The notes under the pieces: model-generated
Told to the model about the DNA's origin: nothing
Databases searched by the model: none
The model's input: the letters and a program-made list of their open reading frames with translations, nothing else
Position numbers and translations under genes: made by a program
Part shown: positions 47,787-58,167 of the stretch, one piece after another
Layout of the letters: each line of letters starts with the position of its first letter
How positions within the stretch are numbered: position 1 is the first letter of the stretch
Assembly (NCBI GenBank): GCA_965205045.1
Contig: OZ242031.1
Coordinates: 496,001-560,000, forward strand
Direction of reading: 5' to 3'
Length of the DNA stretch: 64,000 bases
Source of the DNA: UBA6522 sp965205045
GTDB taxonomy: Bacteria > Pseudomonadota > Gammaproteobacteria > Steroidobacterales > Rariloculaceae

Positions 47787-48404
47787 ATGCGATCCGTGGA
47801 CCGTGGCCCATGGCCGGAAAAAGACGATGGCAGCCGAATATCGTTTCCCAGGTATGGCTATGCGAAGGGACCGCTTATCGACAGAGTTGGCGAGTATTGC
47901 AGCTATTGCGAGCGTCCCGGCGACCTTCACGTGGAGCATGTCGTTCCTCGATCAGAGGCATGCGAACTCGAGTTGGAGTGGACAAATTTTCTGCTTGGAT
48001 GCGTCAATTGCAACAGCCGCAAATCAGACAACAACGATTCAAGGGAGGGATATTTGTGGCCGGACAGTGACGATACGTTTAGTGCCTTTGTTTATCGGTC
48101 CGGCGGACGCGTCGACGTGAACCAGGGCCTGGGTGGCGATGATCGACAGAAGGCCTCCGCACTGTTCGACCTTGTAGGGCTCGGTGCGATGGGGACGCGT
48201 ACCGACAGACGGCGGCACAAGCGACGCCGGGCGTGGGATAAAGCCATCACCGTTCGAAGTCTCATCAAAGACGAAAATTCGCGAGTTCTTGCGATCAAGG
48301 TTGCATTGGGCACCGGATTCTTCAGCGTCTGGATGGCCGTGTTTCGTGATGACGAAGATATGCGCCAAAGATTGCTGGCGGCATTTCCGGGAACACGGTT
48401 CTGA
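47787..48404 (+). CDS. ptuB: Septu HNH endonuclease PtuB
   Basis: 205 residues. HNH-type zinc finger nuclease: CSYCERPGDLHVEHVVPRSE, then NFLLGCVNCNSRKSDN, giving two CxxC pairs and the catalytic His. The C-terminal part has basic and hydrophobic helices (TDRRRHKRRRAWDKAI). Directly follows ptuA, same strand. Appears intact; neighbouring defence genes on the other strand are not. Confidence 0.85.
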   Translation: MRSVDRGPWPEKDDGSRISFPRYGYAKGPLIDRVGEYCSYCERPGDLHVEHVVPRSEACELELEWTNFLLGCVNCNSRKSDNNDSREGYLWPDSDDTFSAFVYRSGGRVDVNQGLGGDDRQKASALFDLVGLGAMGTRTDRRRHKRRRAWDKAITVRSLIKDENSRVLAIKVALGTGFFSVWMAVFRDDEDMRQRLLAAFPGTRF

Positions 48405-48456
48405 TCGGGACGCGAGGAGTTTTTCTGGCTCAATTTCTCGGACTCGATGCTCTGGA

Positions 48457-50785
48457 CTAACTGTCACTCACAACACCCACCGGTGGCCAGGAGTAACCGG
48501 ATGTGAGATCGGGATGATACGGCTCATCCTTTGGCCTGCCGTCTTCAAGACGCCACACTTCAATTTTGCCTAGAAGCATGAAGGCGGACTTGCAACGTTT
48601 ATTGTCGTCATGCGCCATCCCCAGAAGCGCCGCGCGCAATTCGTTTGAAGCTCGAGGTTGCAATATGTAGGTGTTGGCGTCTTCCCCGTAGGACTTCTGC
48701 TCCAGAAAAGCACCTTCGAGTTGAACCCGGACACCTTGGGGAACGGACGGGTGCCGTGTGTCGTCAATCAATTTCAGATTGGCGAAAAGGGTCTCCCTGT
48801 TTCCTATCCCACACAAGACTCTCGAAAGGATCTTCCGATTGGGTTCTGGCAGTTCACGGTCGCACAATTCCCTCAGACGCACGGCCACCTCTGGCCTGCG
48901 TTTGCCAAGTTTTGCGAGCTGTGCCACCAGCAAATCCTCGCGCTGAGGACGTTGCGTCAGCGAAATTAAGTCTATGTCCGGATCGACAAAACCCAGCAGC
49001 AGTTCGCGTGCGCGCGGCGTGTCGAGCAGGGCTACAGCGTTGAAGAACTCTTCCTCACACTGCTTGAGCTTGTGAGCATCTGAGCCCAATTCGTACAGTA
49101 GGTCAACCGCGGCATCCGATTGGCTCTGCCCCATTGCGACCAGCAATTCTCGAAGCTTGTATCCTGGGAGCCTACGCTCGGTGATGACGGCTCGCATCTT
49201 TGCGATCCCGACCGTGGGGTCGTCCACGAAAGGACAGAGCGCCAAGACGTTGCACAGGAGGTCTCTATCAGAATCCGCCATCCAAGTTTGTGTTCGCTCC
49301 AAAATCGAATCGACCAGAACGAACACCGTGGTCGCGGGCAACTCCGCACCTGCCAATAGCAAACGGCGTGCTGCTTCCAGGCATGTGTATTCATCCCATC
49401 GGCCCGGCGTTGCGATTGCGTCCAGCACACTCGCCGCTGAATCGCGCCCGTCGACTGCGGCAAGCGCGCTCGCTAGCTTTTTCAGAATGCCGGTCGGATT
49501 CCCGTCGTTTTCAAGCTCCCGCAGACCCTTCAACTCCGCATTGATCGCCGAGGCGAATCGCCTACGCCGCTGTTCGTCTCCACGTGGAGAAACACTCGTT
49601 TTTCTTGCCGCCCAGATAAACTCGTACCTGAACTGCCGATCAAGAGAATGAGCCTGTCTTGGCGCGAATTCTCGCGCCATCGCGGCCGCAGCAGATGGGG
49701 AGTATTCCGGTACTCGAAGCAAGTCAATAAGCACCTGCTCGGCACCCTCGGAATCGAGGCCCATAACGGCGGCGATATGCGAACGGGTACAGTCCGAACG
49801 GCCACCATTCCCGAGCGGTCCACGATCACCTGCCCTCAATGCCGCCCGCCCTCGACGCATTCGCTCTATGTCGGCTTGAATGAGCGCCAGCATGTCCGAC
49901 ATGTCTTCGGGGTCCCCAACCCGCGAGATTGACCAGGCAAGGTTTGCCTGCTCCGTGCCGTCGAAGTCATTTTGGCGTAGCATCACGCTGACACCTCCCT
50001 TGAGGTACACGCGGAGGCATTCCCTCAGTTCGTCAGAGACCCGTAGCGGTTTCACGTCGGCCCCATCCCTTCTGCTGAGAAGCTTCGCAGCGACACTAAT
50101 GTCCAGAGCGTCGCCGCTCAGGGCTGCGGAGAGGATTCCGGCGGCAGCGGTATCATCGCGAAGACGGCCAAACAGAGTCTCCAGTTGCCTTATGAGCCTC
50201 CACTCAAATTCAAAGCGCTGCTCCGGTTTCGCATTCACCTCCCCGTGCAGGTCGCGAATCATTGTGAAGACCCTTTCAGCAAGCTTCGCATCTGCCCGCT
50301 TGGCGATCACCGATATCATGCCCCTAAGATGGCGAGGCCCTACATCTTCGGTCGTTAGGCGGTCCAGATAAGACTCGACTAGCTTCTTGGGAATCACGGT
50401 CGCGAACGGCAACCATTCGTTTTCCCCGTAAGGTACGCCTTGCGCAATTTGAATTGCCACCCACTCGCTGGTCCATTCTGGATCTCGACTACTCATATAT
50501 TGAAGAGCCGGTCGGATGCAGTAAGAGAACTGATCGCGCATGTCGCTGCCGGCCATCGCCGCCAATGTGTCCTTGACGACGCGGTCAAGGTTCGTGTCGC
50601 CGAGTTCGATCAGATCAAGCGCGGTTCGCAACTGGACTGAATGAACCGCAGTACTCTTGACAAGTTTCCGCATCGCCGCGATAGCCCTGAGCCTGAGGGC
50701 TGGGGGCAAGAATTCGACATTCTTGCGAGCCACTTCTTCAAACGTGTGTCCATCCATTGATTCAAGAACAAGGGTCAACCCGTGC
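48457..50785 (-). pseudogene. 3' part of an Avs-like nuclease-STAND gene cut by an insertion sequence
   Basis: This encodes about 775 residues of helical, HEAT/TPR-like repeats with no enzyme motif, ending GYSWPPVGVVSDS. It is not an independent gene: read on the minus strand, the bases just before it join exactly to 52713-54901 once the 1922-bp element and one TCAGA copy are removed (TCA GAG CAC GGG, Ser-Glu-His-Gly). The joined gene has 1506 codons including stop. As in Avs/STAND proteins this C-terminal half would be the sensor. An internal TTG (50778) might still start it alone, but no ribosome site is seen. Confidence 0.85.
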
Positions 50786-50790
50786 TCTGA

Positions 50791-50807
50791 CTCGTGTTTG
50801 ACAGTTC
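50791..50807. repeat. Left terminal inverted repeat of the IS1634-type element
   Basis: CTCGTGTTTGACAGTTC, preceded by the duplicated TCTGA. Confidence 0.9.
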
Positions 50808-50961
50808 CTCATACATATTGTGGCAGATGGGTGTCCGGGGGGACGTAGAAACAAAGGCTTGCGGCGGTTTCGGCTGGATACAGGCTCCGGATGGATAGAT
50901 ACATGGAGTGATCCGTCAGGCATTGTGGGCCGGTATGGAGTTCGGTATCATTGGATACATG

Positions 50962-52617
50962 TACCTGCGCCAGTCCACGCAAAAGCGCGCCGACGGCTCC
51001 AAGCTCCGGCACCTGCAAATCGCCGAGAACGAATGGGACCCGGCGAAGAAGCGCTCGCGGGTGCGGATTCTGTACAACTGCGGCCGCGCCGACGATCCCG
51101 AGGCCACGGAGCGGCTGCGGCGGTTGGCCCGCAGCATCCTGAAGCGCTGCTCGCCGGAGGAACTGGCCGCGGCGGACACGGGATTGACCGTGGTGGACGC
51201 GTGGCCCCACGGGGACATCCACGTCCTGGGGGCGTTGTGGCGGCGGGCGGGCTTGCCGGAACTGATCGGGGAGCTGGTGGACGCGCGCAAGTTCGGGTTT
51301 CCCGTGGAGCGGGCGTTGTTCGCGCTGGTGGCCAACCGGACGTGCGCGCCGTCGTCGAAGTGGCGCTGTTGGGAACGGTGGCTGGCCGGGGAGGTGCGCA
51401 TCGAGGGCTGCGGGGGCTTGGAGCCGCAACACCTGTACCGGGCGATGGACGTGCTGCAGGCGCACAAGGACGCGCTGGAGGAAGGGTTGTACCATCGCCT
51501 GGCGGACTTGTTGAACCTGGACGTGGAGGTCATGTTCTACGACACGACCTCGCTTCACTTCGAGATCGCCGACGAGGACCCCGACGACCCGGAGACGGGG
51601 GCGCCGGGCCTGCGCAAGCGGGGCCATTCGAAGAACGGGCGCGGCGACGCGCCGCAGTTGCTGGTGGGGCTGGCGGTGACGCGGGAAGGCTTTCCGGTGC
51701 GCCACTGGGTGTTTCCGGGCAACACGGTGGACGTGACCACGGTGGAGCGGGTGAAGGCGGATCTGGGGGGCTGGCGGCTGAACCGCTGCGTGTTCGTGGG
51801 CGACGCCGGGATGGTGTCGGCGCAGAACCTGCGCGCGCTGGCGCGCGGCGGCGGCCGGTACATCGTGTGCATGCCGGCGCGCCGGGGTTCGGAGGTGGAC
51901 AAGGAGGTCGTCGGCCGCCGCGGGCGCTACCGGGAGGTGGCGCCGAACCTCAAGGTCAAGGAGGTCGTCGTCGGCGACGGGGAGCGGCGTCGCCGTTACG
52001 CGGTGTGCTTCAACCCCCGGGAGGCCGAACGCCGGCGGGCGCATCGCCGGGAGGTGTTGGCGGAGCTGGAGGCCGAACTGGCCACGGTGTCGGACCTCCC
52101 CGACGGCGAACAGCACCGCAAGCGGGTGTGCGGGTTGCGCGCCAGCGCCCGCTACGGGCGGTACGTGCGCCTGACCAAGGGCGGGCGTCCGCGCGTCGAC
52201 CGCGCCAAGGTCAAGGCCGCGGAGCGCCTCGACGGCAAGTTCGTGGTCCACGGCAACGACGACACGCTCACCGCCGAGGACCTGGCGCTGGGCTACAAGC
52301 AGCTGTACCGCGTCGAGCAATCCTTCCGGCAACTGAAAAGCGAGTTGCGGCTGCGCCCCGTATACCATCGGGTGGCGCGCCGCATCCACGCGCACATCGC
52401 GCTAAGCGTCATCGCCCTGTTGCTGGAACGGCTCGCCGAGCACGCCTGCGGTGACACCTGGCGGAACATCCGCGACGATCTGCGGCAGATCAAACTTGTC
52501 CAATTGTCGGGGCCGAACGGGGACCTGTGGCAGGTCACCGAACCCCGTCCAAACGCCCGCAAGCGACTGAAATCCTTACAAATAACCCCGCCGCCGCCGA
52601 TCCTGAAGCTGGGCTGA
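50962..52617 (+). CDS. IS1634-family DDE transposase
   Basis: 551 residues from ATG at 50962 (MYLRQSTQKRADGSKL), with in-frame ATG at 50935 and GTG at 50908 as alternatives. IS4/IS1634-type RNase H fold: DTTSLHFE (first Asp) near 195, GDAGMVSAQN (second Asp) near 290, and YKQLYRVEQSFRQLKSEL with the late Glu near 450. It has no stop or frameshift, so the element could be active. Confidence 0.9.
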   Translation, partial: YLRQSTQKRADGSKLRHLQIAENEWDPAKKRSRVRILYNCGRADDPEATERLRRLARSILKRCSPEELAAADTGLTVVDAWPHGDIHVLGALWRRAGLPELIGELVDARKFGFPVERALFALVANRTCAPSSKWRCWERWLAGEVRIEGCGGLEPQHLYRAMDVLQAHKDALEEGLYHRLADLLNLDVEVMFYDTTSLHFEIADEDPDDPETGAPGLRKRGHSKNGRGDAPQLLVGLAVTREGFPVRHWVFPGNTVDVTTVERVKADLGGWRLNRCVFVGDAGMVSAQNLRALARGGGRYIVCMPARRGSEVDKEVVGRRGRYREVAPNLKVKEVVVGDGERRRRYAVCFNPREAERRRAHRREVLAELEAELATVSDLPDGEQHRKRVCGLRASARYGRYVRLTKGGRPRVDRAKVKAAERLDGKFVVHGNDDTLTAEDLALGYKQLYRVEQSFRQLKSELRLRPVYHRVARRIHAHIALSVIALLLERLAEHACGDTWRNIRDDLRQIKLVQLSGPNGDLWQVTEPRPNARKRLKSLQITPPPPILKLG

Positions 52618-52695
52618 ACGCCTAGTGACATGGGTGCTTTCGGGAACGCCCGCAAGCCTTTGTTTTGCCTAAGAATATCGCATTTCTGTATCTAT

Positions 52696-52712
52696 GAACT
52701 GTCAAACACGAG
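52696..52712. repeat. Right terminal inverted repeat of the IS1634-type element
   Basis: GAACTGTCAAACACGAG, exact complement of the left end, followed by TCTGA. Confidence 0.9.
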
Positions 52713-54901
52713 TCTGATCCCGTCCACATAAGGCCGGATGCCGCCGCCTCTTTGACTGCGGTGCTACAGTCCTCGGCCGCGAACGACGCGATTTCGTCAT
52801 GGACACGATGATGAAGCAATTCAGAGACGAAATCCGCTCGCGCTTCCTCGCTCCAGCCGCGCACCTCCTCGCGCCAGTTCGATCCAAGTGACGAGAGCCG
52901 GATGTCCGGCCACAGTCGGTATGCGCCAATCCGCGCCTGATGATCTGCTCCAGACAACAGCGGCAAAACAATGTCGCGGAAGTCCTTCGTGCCAGTCGCG
53001 AGCATCGCGGCCAACGCATACTGCTTATAGTTGCCATCGGGAATCGCATATGTTGCGCGGAGGCGCTCGCCGACCTCCGCGCGAACTTCGTTCCAGACTC
53101 CACTGCCGCAAAGCCGCGCAAGCTCGCCGGCGAATACCAAGTCAACGGTGATCGCCATTGCAATCAACCTGGAACCAGCGCGCCTATTTTGCTTATCGGC
53201 CCTTTCATCGCCAGTCTTTTCGGCAAGTGTCTCGCCGATCATGCGCAACGCTTCGGCCCACGCCGGAATGTTCACGCAATCCGCTGTAAATCGGTCGGTT
53301 GCGACGATGTCATCCTCGGACAACTCAAGCAACGACGTGTGGACATCGAGCGCGGCGCAGTACTCCTGAAGTTGCTGATGCTCGAACCGAAACATCGTTT
53401 CAGGGTATTCGACACGCTCAAGAATGTGATGTGCCGTAAGCGTCGCAAGAACTGCGGGCGCATTTGCTTGTTCGATCTGCCCGCGGTCCGTTAGTTCTCG
53501 TCCGACCCTAGCAACGACAGCGCGCGCAACCGTCTCGGTCAATGACACGGCAGCGCATCGGGTCATTTCGGCTGCAAGAGCTTTCAGGTACTCAAGTTGC
53601 AGGCCGAAGATTGGTGCCGCTTGCAACGCGTGTCTGTGCTCGTCTCGTTGTTCGTGCAGGCGAAGAACCTCGGCAAGGATGCCCATCTTCGTTGTGGGAA
53701 TTTCGAAGTCGCCTTCAAACAGCGTAGCTACTTCCGAAAGGATGAACGGTGTACGAGTCAGTTCATCGAGCGGCGGGGCCGCGTCCATTCGGGCACGGAG
53801 TTCGGCGCATCCGGCACCTAGACGCTCTGCCAAGTAAGTTGCCCGCTGTACGCGCTTAAGCCGCAACAACCGCAGGCGCCATGCACCGGGCAGTGGAGGG
53901 GCTATGTGATGCGCGCGCGTTGCCACGATAATGCCCGCACTCGGAAAGTCGCGCTCAAGTTCCCGGAGTGAGTAAACGGCCTCCGCTGAACTCGACTCCG
54001 AAATTTCATTACAGCCGTTCAATAGCAACAGGAACGGTTCCGTCTGCTGCACGCGTGCAAGATAGCTTGGCGTGAGGCCCTCGGCCTGAAACGCTGGCAT
54101 GCCCGCGATGTACTCAAGAATTCCCTTGCCCGACGATGTCCACGCAGGAATTTCGACCAAGAAAGCGATCCCTGCGTGGCGAACGCGTTGCGCGAGTTGA
54201 ATGAGCGTCGTTGTCTTACCTCGACCTGCAGGCGCTTCCAGAACGACGCGCCAGCTCTGAGACAGTACTTGGTCGATTTGCTCAAGCGACAGCACCTTTA
54301 CTGACTCCGCCTCTCGCGCGTCAAGCCGCATCGCTGAGAGTTCGATCAGCGGATGTCCTCTCGTTCGTTCAGCCCAGCGCCGAGTGACAATCGCCGCCGC
54401 CCGCCTTGTCTTGTTAATGAGTTCTGCAACCGTCGGTTCGGGATCGATGGTGAGGTTGAGGAAGCTGGCACCGAGGTGTGCGTTCCCCGGCATCATCATT
54501 TGCGCTATTACTTCCTCACGCCCGATTATGTGAAGTTCGACATCGTGATCGTTCAGTATCGCCTCTTGCCATTGTTTTTGCTTTAAGTTTGTCACTTTGC
54601 CGAGCGTCACGAAGAGTAGTTTCTTTAGGTCAGGAAAGTTCTCCTTGGCACGCGATACGTCGCTGGAAATCTTGTTCAGCGTCGGTGTGATCGCGGCGGC
54701 CAGTCCCTTTCCGTAGTTCTTCCCCGTCAGGCTTGATGACGCATAGGCATCAAGCCCTAAATCCTTCTTCCGCTGGCACGCGATGAGTTTCGGCCAGTGC
54801 ATCTTGCCCAGCACTACCGCCAGCGACTGAAAGCGCATCCCCTCCTCATAGGAGACGATCTCGTCAAGGGCATTTTCGATCTTGCTTCTCAAGCTGGCCA
54901 T
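52713..54901 (-). pseudogene. 5' part of an Avs-like nuclease-STAND gene cut by an insertion sequence
   Basis: ATG at 54901; 729 codons precede the insertion. Residues 1-140 resemble a PD-(D/E)XK nuclease (E20, FQSLAVVLGKMHWPKL, QRKKDLGLDAYAS, then LLFVTLGKV). A STAND/NACHT-type NTPase follows: Walker A EAPAGRGKTTTL at 222-233 and Walker B FLLLLNGCNEI at 290-300, where the usual Asp-Gly-x-Asp/Glu is Asn-Gly-Cys-Asn-Glu. Winged-helix-like and repeat segments follow (FRFEHQQLQEYCAALDV). Such nuclease-NTPase-repeat proteins (Avs and kin) detect phage proteins and kill or cut. The reading frame runs into the element and ends about 30 residues later, so the product is a truncated protein without the sensor half. 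Confidence 0.85.
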
Positions 54902-55441
54902 TGCGGCCCTGCGTAGCGCATCGGAGCCTTATGGCGAAATATGCCACGCTTGGCCCGACACGTCTCATCGCGTCGTTCACGGCGGCGATCCCGAACTAAC
55001 TTGCGCCCATGCCGCGACGGTCCATGTACGCGCTGACAGAGCGGCAGAGTTCCTTCGCTAGCGTGGCCCTGAACGGTCGCCTGAGGGCCGGATCGACCGT
55101 GCGCACTGGTACCTCCATGGCGGCGAAAATAAGTGTGGAGGCGCTGCGAGCAGGTGGCAGCGCTCCACGAATAGCTCAATTCTTGGCGAGCAGCCCTTTA
55201 TGCCGCGCTCGCGGCGTCAGGCAGGTGTCGCAACGAGGGGTTCCACGCCGGTCTCAATACACGACAAGCGGAAAATGGGCTCGACCGCCCTTCGCGCCGT
55301 CATGCGGCGACGGAATTGGACCCCCTGAGAACATCGAATAAAGTCGACCGTGGCACTCGGAGTCCCCCCGTGATCGCCGCCAGCATTAGTTTGGCCCGGA
55401 TCGCTCACCTCACAACAAGTTTTGTCCGCCTCTGCTTTGCT
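54902..55441. other. Intergenic stretch with no recognised gene
   Basis: 540 bp between hsdS and the STAND gene. Frames here are short or open only by base composition and have no family-like content. It should contain the promoter of the STAND gene, but no convincing -35/-10 pair was found. Confidence 0.5.
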
Positions 55442-56587
55442 TCACCCTTTTGCGAACGCCTCGTGCAGTGTGGCTGACACTAGAGCGTCGAAATCGATCA
55501 ATGTTGCAGCACGAATTTTGCGTGTTTGACGGACTTTTTTCTGCAGGCCATTGAACCATTCTTGCGCTTCAGGCGACGGCACAGGAACCCAAATTGTTTC
55601 GAGTTTCTTCAACCCCAGCGTGCGGTTTCTACCGGCGCCACCCGGCGATGCCTCACCCAGCTTCTGTAGTCCTTGGCGTGTCAGAAAGTAGAAGTGCAAG
55701 TAGTCTGACGTCGCGATGTCGGGTTTCGGCACGCACGAAATGAATCGATGAGAGCCTACACGACCATCGTCTTCCGGCTGCGCAATTGCGACAGCACCTT
55801 CCCAAGCAAAAACGTTATTGAAGACCAAGTCGCCAGATTCGATTCGAAACAGCCGTTTCGAGCCCACGTCAATTCCAGCCAAAGCAGGCTTGTGAAACGT
55901 GCCACGTCCGAACGAACGAACACCCAATTCAGGGTAGGTTGCGTCGAGATCGACTTCAGTCACACGCCGTCGCACAAGCGGCGCGACCTTTGACATCGGT
56001 TTGACCGGAGCGCCTGCGATGACGCGCTCAAACGCTTTGGAAAGCAGGGCCTGCATGTCGGCTTCAGCAACAGCAAACGCCTTGCGCTGCTTCTCGATCA
56101 GTCCTTCTACCCGGTCAAGACGCCCCAATATCCGCCGTTGCTCATCGATTGGCGGACGGGGCACCCTAATGTTGAGGAATCTGTCTTCCTTCAATCGAAC
56201 ACGATTGGTCGAGCCTTCGCTCACGCGGCGACATAGATCGACAAAATTCGGCGTTCGAGAAAACCACTCGAAGTATCTGGGGATAACGAGTCGAGAATCG
56301 ATATTGAAACAAGGGAAATCGTTGCTGACGAGTGCTCCATCCAACGAGGTCGGGACGATCCCAAACGCGCCATGTCGAGCATCGATTCGCGAAACCAGAA
56401 ACTGCCCCGTGCGTGCGCGAAGCTGCTTGGCCGCAGCAATCTTCGAGCCCGGCACGACCGCGCGGAGCGTGAGTCCCTTGCCCCATAGCCGTGCGGTGAT
56501 CTGCTTGTAAGTTTCCGACGGGTCGACAACCACCCATTCATCCGAACGTGCCAGTAAATCGCCGAGCGGGACCGTACACGAATCCAT
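55442..56587 (-). CDS. hsdS: Type I restriction-modification specificity subunit
   Basis: 381 residues with two target-recognition domains and two helical conserved regions: PRPPIDEQRRILGRLDRVEGLIEKQRKAF near 147-175 and PVPSPEAQEWFNGLQKKVRQTRKIRAA near 340-365. It sets the DNA sequence recognised by the methylase and nuclease complexes. ATG overlaps the hsdM stop (TAATG), so translation is coupled. No defect is visible; the recognition sequence cannot be read from the protein. Confidence 0.9.
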   Translation of the reverse strand: MDSCTVPLGDLLARSDEWVVVDPSETYKQITARLWGKGLTLRAVVPGSKIAAAKQLRARTGQFLVSRIDARHGAFGIVPTSLDGALVSNDFPCFNIDSRLVIPRYFEWFSRTPNFVDLCRRVSEGSTNRVRLKEDRFLNIRVPRPPIDEQRRILGRLDRVEGLIEKQRKAFAVAEADMQALLSKAFERVIAGAPVKPMSKVAPLVRRRVTEVDLDATYPELGVRSFGRGTFHKPALAGIDVGSKRLFRIESGDLVFNNVFAWEGAVAIAQPEDDGRVGSHRFISCVPKPDIATSDYLHFYFLTRQGLQKLGEASPGGAGRNRTLGLKKLETIWVPVPSPEAQEWFNGLQKKVRQTRKIRAATLIDFDALVSATLHEAFAKG

Positions 56588-58152
56588 TACGCTGAATCTG
56601 CCAGTTCGGACTTAAGCTCATCCATGATCGCCAGAATAGCGCGCTCGCGACCGATGATCGCATCCACGATTTCCAAGGGCTCGCGATGTTCCTCTACCTC
56701 GTCCGCATGGGGATTTTTAATGTCGAGGTTGCAGGTCGTAACATTCCCGTCGTCGTTACGTCCGATAAGCCCCCCGACCGAGACTTTCCAAGCGCGTTCG
56801 TTCTCTTCCCGTTCGCGCCACCATGAACGACAGGCCCCAAGGTCGTCGTGGGTGAGTGGTGCGGTTTTGGTATATTTCCGCCGCCCTTCCGGCTTGGGCT
56901 GCTCGTAGTACCAAATTTGTCGGGTGGGACCCGACGTGTCAAAGAAAAGCACATTCGTAGGGATGTCAGTGTAAGGCGCAAACACGCCTTCGGGAAGGCG
57001 AACCACGGTGTGCAGGTTGAATCGCTCCAGCAGGTCGGCCTTGATTCGGGCGCAGACTCCGTCGCCGAACAGCGTACCGTTCGGGACGACGACCGCAGCG
57101 CGACCCTGGCCGGCTCTCTTGAGCCGCCGCATTATGAGTTGCAGAAACAGGTGCGCTGTCTCCGTTGTGCGCCGATCCTTCGGAAAGTTGTTGAGGATGC
57201 CCGCTTCTTCCTCGCCGCCGAACGGCGGATTGGTAAGTATTACGTTTACCCGCTGCCCTTCGCCGATTTCAGAAAGGCGAAACCGTAACGCATTTCCGGG
57301 GTCGATCCGTGGCATGTCAAGACCGTGCAGCAGCAGATTGAGCTGTACCAGCAGGAAGGGCAGCGACTTCGCCTCGCACCCTTGAAGCGTTTCGTGCTGA
57401 AGGACGCGCCGTTTCTCCACGGTATCGGCTTGCCCTTCGAGATGTCGGAGCGTCTCGCACAGGAACCCCCCCGTTCCGCAGGCCGGATCGAGAACAGTCT
57501 CGCCCAACTGCGGATCGAGCGCCTCGACCATGAATCGCACAACGGGCCGCGGCGTGTAGAACTCCCCTGAATCTCCGGCCGCATCTCGCATCTCGCGAAG
57601 CAGAGTCTCGTAGAGGCGGCCCAGGATATGGATCTCCTCGGAGGAATCGAAGTGGATGCCATCAATCAGGTTAACGACATCGCGCAAAAGATAGCCGCTC
57701 TCCATGCGGTTCGTGAATCCCTGGAAAACGGTGGCGATCACGTCGCGCCGCTCGCCCTCCCGGTTCTCGCCGCGAAGGCTACGAAGGTAGGGGAAAAGAC
57801 CGGGACCATGCGTCCCATCGGCCCGTTCCACATGTTCGCCCGAAAGAAACGCCATGAGGTCCGATCCCGTGATACCGCCGGACGCCGCCGCCCAGTCACA
57901 CCACCGATAGGGCGGATCGACGATCGGGCGGTAGGCTTTGCCGGCAAGCGTCGTCCGCTCCTCGTCGACGCGTTCCATATCGTCGAGAAACTTGAGGAAC
58001 ATGATCCAAGCGAGCATCGGCAGCCGGTCCAGATCGCCGTTCAGGCCCTTGTCCTTCCGCATCACCCTGCGCGCCGATTTGATGAGCCTGTCGAGCCGTT
58101 GCGCGGTGGTGACCTGCCTCCTCACGGCCTTCCTTCGGGCGGTTCTTGCCAT
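56587..58152 (-). CDS. hsdM: Type I restriction-modification methyltransferase subunit
   Basis: 521 residues. N6-adenine methylase: SAM site DPACGTGGFL near 223-232, catalytic NPPFGGEEE near 305-313, and the upstream FYTPRPVVRFMVEALDPQLGETVLD typical of HsdM. The N-terminal HsdM_N helical region is present (LNGDLDRLPMLAWIMFLKFLDDME). It starts 15 bp after the broken hsdR. With hsdS it could still methylate DNA although restriction is lost. Confidence 0.95.
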   Translation of the reverse strand: MARTARRKAVRRQVTTAQRLDRLIKSARRVMRKDKGLNGDLDRLPMLAWIMFLKFLDDMERVDEERTTLAGKAYRPIVDPPYRWCDWAAASGGITGSDLMAFLSGEHVERADGTHGPGLFPYLRSLRGENREGERRDVIATVFQGFTNRMESGYLLRDVVNLIDGIHFDSSEEIHILGRLYETLLREMRDAAGDSGEFYTPRPVVRFMVEALDPQLGETVLDPACGTGGFLCETLRHLEGQADTVEKRRVLQHETLQGCEAKSLPFLLVQLNLLLHGLDMPRIDPGNALRFRLSEIGEGQRVNVILTNPPFGGEEEAGILNNFPKDRRTTETAHLFLQLIMRRLKRAGQGRAAVVVPNGTLFGDGVCARIKADLLERFNLHTVVRLPEGVFAPYTDIPTNVLFFDTSGPTRQIWYYEQPKPEGRRKYTKTAPLTHDDLGACRSWWREREENERAWKVSVGGLIGRNDDGNVTTCNLDIKNPHADEVEEHREPLEIVDAIIGRERAILAIMDELKSELADSA

Positions 58153-58167
58153 CCTCTCTCCTACTGT

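Larger units (their letters stand above)
50791..52712 (+). mobile_element. IS1634-type insertion sequence, 1922 bp
   Basis: Perfect 17-bp terminal inverted repeats (CTCGTGTTTGACAGTTC at 50791-50807, complement at 52696-52712), one transposase gene, and a 5-bp target duplication TCTGA (50786-50790 and 52713-52717). The identical duplication and perfect ends indicate a recent insertion. It lies in a STAND-type defence gene in opposite orientation. Confidence 0.9.

Noticed and set aside
50820..52454. Second long plus-strand frame and its minus-strand mirror in the IS1634-type element
   Set aside because: Gly/Arg-rich shadows of the transposase, which carries the DDE motifs.
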